64,000 nt of DNA from Neisseria mucosa (lineage in GTDB: Bacteria > Pseudomonadota > Gammaproteobacteria > Burkholderiales > Neisseriaceae): contig NZ_POWX01000010.1 in NCBI RefSeq assembly GCF_003044445.1, positions 22,256 through 86,255 of the forward strand, written 5' to 3'. This document shows positions 16,552-23,148 of the stretch, in pieces. Under the pieces are notes generated by a model that saw only the letters and a list, made by a program, of their open reading frames with translations, searched no databases and was not told the DNA's origin. Numbering within the stretch: position 1 is the first letter of the stretch; every line of letters begins with the position of its first letter. The position numbers were made by a program, and so were the translations under genes.

Positions 16552-17622
16552 TTACAAGGCGGCGAGTACTGCGTCGCCCATTTCGGAGCAGGAAACGAGT
16601 TTCGTGCCTTCTTCGTAAATATCGCCGGTGCGCAAGCCTTGTTGCAGCACTTTTTGGACGGCGCTTTCGACTTGTTGCGCGCGGGCTTCGTCGTTCAGGC
16701 TGTAACGCAGCAGCATGGCAAGCGACAGGATAGTGGCAAGCGGGTTGGCTTTGTTTTGTCCGGCGATGTCCGGGGCGGAGCCGTGTGACGGTTCGTACAG
16801 ACCTTTGCCGTTTTCGTCCAGCGAGGCGGAGGGCAGCATGCCGATGGAGCCGGTCAGCATGGAGGCTTCGTCGGAGAGGATGTCGCCGAAGATGTTGCCG
16901 GTGGCGATGACGTCGAATTGTTTGGGCGCGCGCACGAGCTGCATGGCGGCGTTGTCCACATACATGTGGGAGAGTTCGACGTCGGGGTATTCTTTGCCGA
17001 TTTCTTCAAAGATTTCACGCCACAGTTCGGTGGTTTCCAAGACGTTGGCTTTGCCGACGGAGCAGACTTTTTTGCTGCGTTTTTGGGCGGATTGGAAGGC
17101 GACGTGGGCGATGCGGCGGATTTCGCTTTCGCTGTATTTCATGGTGTTGTAGCCTTCGCGTTCGCCGTTTTCCAGAACACGGATGCCGCGCGGTTCGCCG
17201 AAGTAGATGTCGCCGGTGAGTTCGCGCACGATGAGGATGTCGAGACCTGCGACGATTTCGGGTTTGAGCGTGGAGGCGTTGGCAAGCTCGGGGTAGAGAA
17301 TGGCGGGACGCAGGTTGGCAAACAGGTTCAGGTCTTTGCGGATGGCAAGCAAGCCGCGTTCGGGGCGCAGCGGGCGGTCGAGATTGTCGTATTGCGGGCT
17401 GCCGACCGCGCCGAGCAGGACGGCATCGGCTTTGCGGCAGAGGTTTTGCGTAAATTCGGGATAGGGATGGCCGTATTCGTCGTAGGCTTCGCCGCCTAAT
17501 GGGGCGTATTCGTAGCTGGCATCCAAGCCTTGGGCGATGAGTTTGTCGAGTACGCGGACAGTTTCGGCGACGATTTCGGGACCGATGCCGTCGCCTCGGA
17601 GGATGGCGATATGTTTGGTCAT
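16552..17622 (-). CDS. leuB: 3-isopropylmalate dehydrogenase
   Basis: 356 aa, standard length. Catalyses the NAD-dependent oxidative decarboxylation of 3-isopropylmalate in leucine synthesis. Seen: LRGDGIGPEI at the N-terminus, the RELTGDIYFGEPRG segment, and the conserved GNIFGDILSDEAS with metal-binding aspartates, then EPSHGSAPDIAG for NAD binding. Leftward, after leuC, leuD and a NanQ-like gene. A DUS hairpin just upstream of its start (17655-17717) could modulate its expression. Confidence 0.96.
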   Translation of the reverse strand: MTKHIAILRGDGIGPEIVAETVRVLDKLIAQGLDASYEYAPLGGEAYDEYGHPYPEFTQNLCRKADAVLLGAVGSPQYDNLDRPLRPERGLLAIRKDLNLFANLRPAILYPELANASTLKPEIVAGLDILIVRELTGDIYFGEPRGIRVLENGEREGYNTMKYSESEIRRIAHVAFQSAQKRSKKVCSVGKANVLETTELWREIFEEIGKEYPDVELSHMYVDNAAMQLVRAPKQFDVIATGNIFGDILSDEASMLTGSIGMLPSASLDENGKGLYEPSHGSAPDIAGQNKANPLATILSLAMLLRYSLNDEARAQQVESAVQKVLQQGLRTGDIYEEGTKLVSCSEMGDAVLAAL

Positions 17623-17654
17623 GGCAAAATCCTTATGAGGGTTTGGAAAAGGGA

Positions 17655-17717
17655 AGGTCGTCTGAAAACGGCGATGCGTTTTCCATTTTTTAGGATGGTG
17701 TTTTCAGACGACCTTTT
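17655..17717. terminator. Widely spaced inverted mucDUS pair upstream of leuB
   Basis: Two inverted DUS with about 35 bp between arms, lying between the NanQ-like gene and leuB. Whether it terminates is uncertain; leuB would then need its own promoter. Confidence 0.5.
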
Positions 17718-17868
17718 GTGTCTGTTTGCAGGTCGGTTTGCTTGAACGAGGCTGATTGTACCATTGTGGCATCGATAAAGCTGCGTGGAAATCATGCAGG
17801 CGGATTCGTCGGGAACGCGATGGGCGATGTAGCCAAGTTTTACAGTATTTGTGAAGAATTGAAGGAAA

Positions 17869-18330
17869 TCAGTAACGTTCTGCTTCGATACGGATTTTAA
17901 AGACAGCTTTGCGTATGAACTTTTCTTCACCCACCAGCGGAGCATGCGCGTCGTTGTGAAAGAAGAGGGCAAACTCACCCGGTTGGAGTGTGAGCCAGGT
18001 TTCCGGTTCGCAGTCGAAAAATTCGATGTCGCGCTTTTCGTCGTAGCCCAAACCGTTTTTCAGACGACCTCTGTCTATCCAGCCGTAGGTTTCCTCTCCG
18101 CTGATAGGGACTTGGATGTCGATGTGTTTCAAATGCGCTTCGGGCTTGGCATCGGCTTTGCTCCTCATTGGTTCGCTACCGATAAAGAGGCGGATGTTTG
18201 GGTTTGCACACGGCACTTGTCCGTCGGGCAGGGCGGCGAAATCCAGCGTTTGCAACAGGCGGACGGCATCGGCGAAGTCGGGGTGCAGCGCGGTGTAGCG
18301 TGCGGCGTTGGTGATGGTGTCGGTAATCAT
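17869..18330 (-). CDS. YhcH/NanQ-type beta-barrel protein (DUF386)
   Basis: 153 aa of the YhcH/YjgK/YiaL family. Conserved family features include AHLKHIDIQVPISGEE with the metal-ligand His/Glu pattern and FALFFHNDAHAP near the C-terminus. The E. coli member NanQ is a sialic acid anomerase; other members act with sugar-acid pathways. There are no sialic-acid genes here; it sits between leuD and leuB on the same strand, separated from leuD by a DUS hairpin. One internal DUS encodes GRLKNG. The substrate is unknown. Confidence 0.82.
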   Translation of the reverse strand: MITDTITNAARYTALHPDFADAVRLLQTLDFAALPDGQVPCANPNIRLFIGSEPMRSKADAKPEAHLKHIDIQVPISGEETYGWIDRGRLKNGLGYDEKRDIEFFDCEPETWLTLQPGEFALFFHNDAHAPLVGEEKFIRKAVFKIRIEAERY

Positions 18331-18350
18331 GTGTTTTGAAGGAGAGATGA

Positions 18351-18396
18351 AAAAAGGTCGTCTGAAAACTAGCTACGCTCGTTTTCAGACGACCTC
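18351..18396 (-). terminator. Inverted mucDUS hairpin between the NanQ-like gene and leuD
   Basis: Perfect DUS inverted pair with a ~14-nt loop, positioned right after the leuD stop. Confidence 0.75.
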
Positions 18397-18404
18397 ATCG
18401 TTTA

Positions 18405-19046
18405 TTAACCGTTAAACAGCCAAGGCTGGCTTTGGCGGCGTTTTTCTTCGAAATCGCGGATTTCGTCGGCGTGTTGCAGGGTCAGACCGATTTCGTCCAA
18501 ACCGTTTAAGAGGCAGTGTTTGCGGTGTTCGGTAATGTCGAATTTGAACGTTTCGCCGCTAGGCGTGGTCAGGGTTTGCTCGGCAAGGTCGATGGAGAGC
18601 TGATAGCCTTCGGTTGCTTCGACTTCTTTGAAGAGCTGATCAACTTGTTCTTCGGTCAGCACGATCGGCAGGAGGCCGTTTTTGTAGCAGTTGTTGAAGA
18701 AGATGTCGGCGAAGCTGGGGGCGATGACGGCGCGGAAACCGTAGTCGTCCAATGCCCAAGGGGCGTGTTCGCGCGAGGAGCCGCAGCCGAAGTTTTTGCG
18801 CGTCAACAGGATTTGCGCGCCTTGGTAACGCGGCTGGTTCAGTGAAAAATCGGGGTTCAACGGGCGTTTGCTGTTGTCCATGCCCGGTTCGCCGTGGTCG
18901 AGGTAACGCCATTCGTCAAAGGCATTGGGACCGAAGCCGCTTCGTTTGATGGATTTTAAAAATTGTTTGGGGATGATGGCGTCGGTATCGACGTTGCTGC
19001 GGTCGAGGGGGGCGACTATAGCGGTGATTTTGGTAAAGGCTTTCAT
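18405..19046 (-). CDS. leuD: 3-isopropylmalate dehydratase small subunit
   Basis: 213 aa, full length. It forms the isopropylmalate isomerase with LeuC. Seen: DRSNVDTDAIIPKQFL at the N-terminus, the swivel-domain GSSREHAPWAL active-site loop, and FADIFFNNCYKNGLLP. Same strand as leuC, but three small lipoprotein genes lie between them. Confidence 0.96.
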   Translation of the reverse strand: MKAFTKITAIVAPLDRSNVDTDAIIPKQFLKSIKRSGFGPNAFDEWRYLDHGEPGMDNSKRPLNPDFSLNQPRYQGAQILLTRKNFGCGSSREHAPWALDDYGFRAVIAPSFADIFFNNCYKNGLLPIVLTEEQVDQLFKEVEATEGYQLSIDLAEQTLTTPSGETFKFDITEHRKHCLLNGLDEIGLTLQHADEIRDFEEKRRQSQPWLFNG

Positions 19047-19077
19047 GTTCTGTACTTTTTCGTTTGTCGAGGATTAT

Positions 19078-19104
19078 AAAATGCCCCGATTTCCGGGGCA
19101 TTTA
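19078..19104 (-). terminator. Intrinsic terminator after the entericidin-like genes
   Basis: AAATGCCCCG / CGGGGCATTT inverted repeat with a short loop just downstream of the first entericidin-like stop. It would separate these genes from leuD. Confidence 0.75.
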
Positions 19105-19122
19105 CGTTTAAATTTTGTTTAG

Positions 19123-19260
19123 TCAGTAGGTTTTGACATTTTCAGCGGTATTGCTGACAGCAGTACCGGCGGCGCTGACGTCTTTAGCTACGCCTGAAAT
19201 AGTGTTGCAGGCAGAGAGCAAGGTCATCGCGGTCAGTGCGATTAGGGCAAATTTCTTCAT
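19123..19260 (-). CDS. Entericidin-like lipoprotein, copy 1
   Basis: 45 aa, start at ATG 19258-19260. Lipoprotein signal KKFALIALTAMTLLSAC with a short mature part (NTISGVAKDVSAAGTAV...). The size, the lipobox followed by Asn-Thr, and the DVSAAG core match the entericidin family of tiny outer-membrane lipoproteins linked to stationary-phase toxin-antidote behaviour in E. coli. It is nearly identical to the next gene: the first 23 residues match exactly. Confidence 0.85.
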   Translation of the reverse strand: MKKFALIALTAMTLLSACNTISGVAKDVSAAGTAVSNTAENVKTY

Positions 19261-19292
19261 GTATGGATTCCTGCGTGAAATTGGATTTTGGA

Positions 19293-19430
19293 TTAGTAAT
19301 TTTTTACAGACTCAGCGGAACCGCTGACTGCGTTACCGGCGGCGCTGACATCTTTTCCCATGCCGGAAATGGTATTGCAGGCAGACAGCAAGGTCATAGC
19401 GGTCAAAGCAATGAGGGCGAATTTTTTCAT
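19293..19430 (-). CDS. Entericidin-like lipoprotein, copy 2
   Basis: 45 aa, start at ATG 19428-19430. Same signal peptide and lipobox as copy 1; differences begin after residue 23 (GMGKDVSAAGNAVSGSAES). The pair is a tandem duplication on the same strand, about 30 bp apart. In enterobacteria ecnA and ecnB form an antidote-toxin pair; whether that holds here is unknown. Confidence 0.85.
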   Translation of the reverse strand: MKKFALIALTAMTLLSACNTISGMGKDVSAAGNAVSGSAESVKNY

Positions 19431-19598
19431 TTGAAGCTCCTAATAGTTTGAAAAGTACAGTCTGTGTTACTGTATTACTAATAATATTCGGCATCTTCAC
19501 AAAAGGCAATAGTTCGTATAAATGAAAAAATGCGGAGTTACATGAATATAAACGGTGGTTTGAGTAAAGGTTTTTATAACTCTTATTGTTTGCGTAGT

Positions 19599-19630
19599 AG
19601 GCTGCCTGAAAATATATTTTAGGCAGCCTT
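19599..19630 (-). terminator. Hairpin made of the Simonsiella-type DUS
   Basis: AGGCTGCCTGAA, the AG-simDUS dialect, at 19599-19610, paired with TTTAGGCAGCCT, an inverse copy with one base changed. It lies just after the third lipoprotein gene. All neighbours use mucDUS. Confidence 0.75.
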
Positions 19631-19646
19631 GTGTAAAGATAGCAGT

Positions 19647-19868
19647 TTATTCAGTAGCTTCTTCAATTTTTTCGCCGACATGGGTCATGCCGCGGCCAAC
19701 AGCGTTACCGCCTTTTTTCACGGCAGCTTTGGTTTTGTCCCAGCCGCGCTCGGCAGCGTTTTCTGTTTTATCCCAGTTGCGGCTAGCGTCATCTTTCGCT
19801 CCGGACCAAGTGCTGGAGCAGGCAGCCAGGGTAAGGGCAGCAAGGGTGGTTATCAACAGTTTGTTCAT
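19647..19868 (-). CDS. Small entericidin-related lipoprotein
   Basis: 73 aa from the second ATG at 19866-19868 (one codon earlier is also possible). Signal peptide with lipobox LAACSS, then a charged, Trp- and Lys-rich repeat (NWDKTENAAERGWDKTKAAV) ending KIEEATE, probably helical. Longer than the two entericidins next to it, but of similar style. Its downstream hairpin uses a Simonsiella-type DUS, hinting at transfer (inference). Confidence 0.75.
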   Translation of the reverse strand: MNKLLITTLAALTLAACSSTWSGAKDDASRNWDKTENAAERGWDKTKAAVKKGGNAVGRGMTHVGEKIEEATE

Positions 19869-19926
19869 CATTGGATTCCTTGATTTAAGAGTTGGAGAAT
19901 CTCCTTTGCGCGGAGATGGTGGTTAC

Positions 19927-19963
19927 AGACGACCTTTGGTGGTTATGCAAGGTCGTCTGAAAG
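19927..19963. repeat. Inward-out DUS palindrome
   Basis: CAGACGACCTT and AAGGTCGTCTG arranged tail to tail, 11-bp arms and ~14-nt loop, just after leuC. Order is reversed compared with the usual DUS terminators. Confidence 0.6.
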
Positions 19964-19964
19964 A

Positions 19965-21374
19965 TTATGCCATAGTACGGATGTCGGTAAAGCGTCCGTT
20001 GACCGCCGCGGCAGCAGCCATAGCAGGGCTGACCAAATGGGTGCGCCCGCCGTTGCCTTGGCGGCCTTCGAAGTTGCGGTTGGAAGTGGAGGCGCAGCGT
20101 TGGCCCGGAGTGAGGCGGTCGGCGTTCATGGCGAGGCACATCGAGCAGCCCGGTTCGCGCCATTCGAAACCGGCGTCGATGAAGATTTTGTCCAAACCTT
20201 CCTGTTCCGCCTGCCGTTTGACCAAGCCGGAACCGGGAACGATTAACACGCGCTGTACGTTGTCGGCTTTTTTACGGCCTTTGGCGACGGCGGCGGCTTC
20301 GCGCAAATCTTCGATGCGGCTGTTGGTGCAGGAGCCGATGAATACGATGTCGACGGGGATTTCGTTCAGCGGCGTGCCGGCTTCCAAGCCCATGTATTCG
20401 AGGGCGCGTTCCATGCTGCTGCGTTTGACGGGATCAGTTTCTTCGGCAGGATTCGGCACTTTGCCGCTGATGTCCAAAACCATTTCAGGCGATGTGCCCC
20501 ATGTTACTTGCGGTTCGATGTCTTCGGCTTTGAAATGGTATTCTTTGTCGAATACCGCGCCTTCGTCGGAAACCAGCGTGCGCCAGTATTCGACGGCTTT
20601 GTCCCACGCTTCGCCTTTGGGTGCGAAGGGTTTGTCTTTAACATAGTCGATGGTGGTTTGATCGACGGCAACCATGCCGGAGCGCGCACCTGCTTCAATC
20701 GCCATGTTGCACAGGGTCATGCGGCCTTCCATCGAAAGGCTGCGGATGGCTTCGCCGCCGAACTCGATGGCGTAGCCAGTGCCGCCTGCCGTGCCGATTT
20801 GTCCGATAATGTAGAGAGCGACGTCTTTGGCGGTAACGCCCGGTTTCAGACGACCTTCAACGGTAATCAGCATGGATTTGGATTTTTTCGCGGTAATACA
20901 CTGGGTCGCCATGGTGTGTTCGACTTCGGAAGTGCCGATACCGTGTGCCAGTGCGCCGAATGCGCCGTGGGTAGAGGTGTGCGAGTCGCCGCAGACGACG
21001 GTCATGCCGGGCAGGGTCGCGCCTTGTTCCGGTCCCATAACATGAACGATGCCCTGACCTTTATCCATGAACGGGAAGTAGGCAAGTGCGCCGAACTCTT
21101 TGATATTTTTGTCCAAAGTATCGACTTGCAGCTTGGAAATCGGGTCTTGGATGCCTTTGTCCCAATCGCCGGTCGGGGTGTTGTGGTCGGCGGTGGAGAC
21201 GACGCTGTCGATACGCCACAGCTTGCGTCCCGCCATTTTCAGGCCTTCAAACGCTTGCGGGCTGGTAACTTCGTGCACTAAATGACGGTCGATATAGAGT
21301 AGGACAGTGCCGTCTTCTTCTTCGCGGACGACGTGGCTGTTCCAGAGTTTGTCGTAGAGGGTTTGTGCGCTCAT
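19965..21374 (-). CDS. leuC: 3-isopropylmalate dehydratase large subunit
   Basis: 469 aa. The aconitase-like cluster is bound by three Cys: one in FIGSCTNSRIED and two in EPGCSMCLAMN; the CGDSHTSTHGAFG motif is also conserved. It works with LeuD in leucine synthesis. It is the first leu gene on the leftward strand and has a good sigma70 promoter upstream (21431-21459). A DUS lies in the coding region at GRLKPGV. Confidence 0.96.
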   Translation of the reverse strand: MSAQTLYDKLWNSHVVREEEDGTVLLYIDRHLVHEVTSPQAFEGLKMAGRKLWRIDSVVSTADHNTPTGDWDKGIQDPISKLQVDTLDKNIKEFGALAYFPFMDKGQGIVHVMGPEQGATLPGMTVVCGDSHTSTHGAFGALAHGIGTSEVEHTMATQCITAKKSKSMLITVEGRLKPGVTAKDVALYIIGQIGTAGGTGYAIEFGGEAIRSLSMEGRMTLCNMAIEAGARSGMVAVDQTTIDYVKDKPFAPKGEAWDKAVEYWRTLVSDEGAVFDKEYHFKAEDIEPQVTWGTSPEMVLDISGKVPNPAEETDPVKRSSMERALEYMGLEAGTPLNEIPVDIVFIGSCTNSRIEDLREAAAVAKGRKKADNVQRVLIVPGSGLVKRQAEQEGLDKIFIDAGFEWREPGCSMCLAMNADRLTPGQRCASTSNRNFEGRQGNGGRTHLVSPAMAAAAAVNGRFTDIRTMA

Positions 21375-21430
21375 GATGGGTTATCTTTGCTTATTAATAA
21401 TAGGAGTAGATGGTTTGTTTTAATGGGCGG

Positions 21431-21459
21431 ATTTTAGGCTTTTTACAGGGGTAGTGCAA
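21431..21459 (-). promoter_or_regulatory. Sigma70 promoter of leuC
   Basis: On the leftward strand: TTGCAC, a 17-bp spacer, then TAAAAT. The predicted start lies about 50 bp upstream of the leuC ATG. An inverted motif (AATTTGTC / GACAAATT) lies just further upstream. Confidence 0.7.
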
Positions 21460-21463
21460 TAGA

Positions 21464-21531
21464 AATTTGTCTAATTTCTACATTTTCCCGTAAAAATCTA
21501 AAAATAACTTTTAAAAATTGGACAAATTGTA
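21464..21531. promoter_or_regulatory. Inverted AATTTGTC / GACAAATT operator-like repeat
   Basis: AATTTGTC at about 21464 and GACAAATT about 55 bp away, with matching flanks (TCTAC / TGTAG). It sits between the divergent leuC and gshA genes, just upstream of the leuC -35 box. A LysR- or Lrp-type site is possible; no regulator gene is near. Confidence 0.4.
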
Positions 21532-21641
21532 GAATTGTTGACAAAAAGAGGTATTTTATTTGAAACAATGCTTGTCGTACCGCCTAAAAAAGCACTATCA
21601 TTTCCATCCGTATCCCACATCCGACAACAGAGGTATAGAGA

Positions 21642-23000
21642 ATGAAATTACCGGTTATGGCTGCCGAACATCTGTCGCAACTTCAGGCGTTTGAAGCGAA
21701 AATCCTGTGCAACCACGCCAAAATCGAAGCATGGTTCTGTTCGCAATGGAACGCACACCGCCCGCCGTTTTACGGTTCGGTCGACATCCGCAATGCCGGT
21801 TATAAAATTTCGTCTATTGATATGAACCTGTTCCCCGGCGGCTTCAACAACCTGAATCCGAATTTCATCCCGCTGGCGGCAGTGGCGGCGCAAGATGCGG
21901 TACAACGTGCCTGCGAAACGGCAAAATCCGTATTGATTATTCCCGAAAACCATACCCGCAACACGTTCTACCTGCAAAACGTTTACGCACTCAGCGAGAT
22001 TTTGCGCTCGGCAGGGTATGAAGTCCGTTTGGGCAGCCTGAATCCGGAAGTTACCGAGCCGACCGAGTTTGAAACCGCGCTGGGCGACAAAATCCTGCTG
22101 GAACCTTTATTGCTATTGCGTACCCGCGAGCGCGTCCATCTTGCCGACGGCTTCTCGCCTTGCGTCGTCTTGTTGAACAACGACTTGTCCGCGGGCGTTC
22201 CCGACATTCTCAAAGGCATCAGCCAAACCGTATTGCCTCCGCTGCACGGCGGTTGGACGACGCGCCGTAAAACAGAACATTTCAGCGCATACAACCAAGT
22301 CGCCGCCGAATTTGCCAAGCTGATTGACATCGACGAATGGCAGATTAACCCGTATTTCGAAAAAATCGGCGGGTTGGACTTCCAAGAGCGCGAAGGTGAA
22401 GACGCGTTGGCGGAAGCGGTAGAACGCGTGCTGGCAAAAATTCAAGCCAAATACGACGAATTGGGCATTACCGACCAGCCTTTCGTTATCGTCAAAGCCG
22501 ACGCGGGTACTTATGGCATGGGCGTGATGAGCGTCAAATCCGCCGACGAAGTGCGCGGGTTGAACCGCAAAAACCGCAACAAAATGGCGAAGGTGAAAGA
22601 AGGCTTGGAAGTCAGCGAAGTGATTGTCCAAGAAGGCATTTATACCTATGAAACCATGAACGGCGCCGTGTGCGAACCCGTCGTTTATATGATGGACCGT
22701 TTCGTTATCGGCGGCTTCTTCCGTGTGCACGAAGGACGTGGCGCGGACGAAAACCTCAACGCCGGCGGCATGGTGTTCGTCCCGCTGTCCAACAGCATCC
22801 CCACCGGCAGCGGCGACAACTCCCAAGAAGCCCCCGAAGCCTGCAAACGCGTATTCGAAGAATGGGACTCGCTCGGTATGCCGCGCTCTGAAAAAGATTG
22901 CGATGTGGACAACGAACACAACCGCCTCTACGTTTACGGCGTAATGGCTCGCCTGTCGCTGCTTGCCGCCGCGCTTGAGTTGGAGCAAACCGCTCCGTAA
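21642..23000 (+). CDS. gshA: Glutamate-cysteine ligase, proteobacterial gshA type
   Basis: 452 aa, the size of the betaproteobacterial glutamate-cysteine ligase family that is distinct from E. coli GshA. The N-terminus MKLPVMAAEHL, the motif SIDMNLFPGGFNNLNPNF and VKADAGTYGMGVMSV (nucleotide binding) are characteristic. It makes gamma-glutamylcysteine, the first step of glutathione synthesis. Monocistronic, between the leuC promoter and a DUS terminator. Glutathione supports fghA further right. Confidence 0.92.
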   Translation: MKLPVMAAEHLSQLQAFEAKILCNHAKIEAWFCSQWNAHRPPFYGSVDIRNAGYKISSIDMNLFPGGFNNLNPNFIPLAAVAAQDAVQRACETAKSVLIIPENHTRNTFYLQNVYALSEILRSAGYEVRLGSLNPEVTEPTEFETALGDKILLEPLLLLRTRERVHLADGFSPCVVLLNNDLSAGVPDILKGISQTVLPPLHGGWTTRRKTEHFSAYNQVAAEFAKLIDIDEWQINPYFEKIGGLDFQEREGEDALAEAVERVLAKIQAKYDELGITDQPFVIVKADAGTYGMGVMSVKSADEVRGLNRKNRNKMAKVKEGLEVSEVIVQEGIYTYETMNGAVCEPVVYMMDRFVIGGFFRVHEGRGADENLNAGGMVFVPLSNSIPTGSGDNSQEAPEACKRVFEEWDSLGMPRSEKDCDVDNEHNRLYVYGVMARLSLLAAALELEQTAP

Positions 23001-23030
23001 AGCGTGTTTGGTCTGATTATTTAAAATAGT

Positions 23031-23076
23031 AAAGGTCGTCTGAAAGCCATAGTTTAGGTTTTCAGACGACCTTTTT
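23031..23076 (+). terminator. Inverted mucDUS terminator of gshA
   Basis: Inverted DUS pair with ~17-nt loop and T run after gshA. Confidence 0.78.
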
Positions 23077-23148
23077 CATGACGTTTATAGGAAATTCAAT
23101 TATTATCTCCACCTAATTTCAAAGCTAATAATAAAAAGGGAAACAGTT

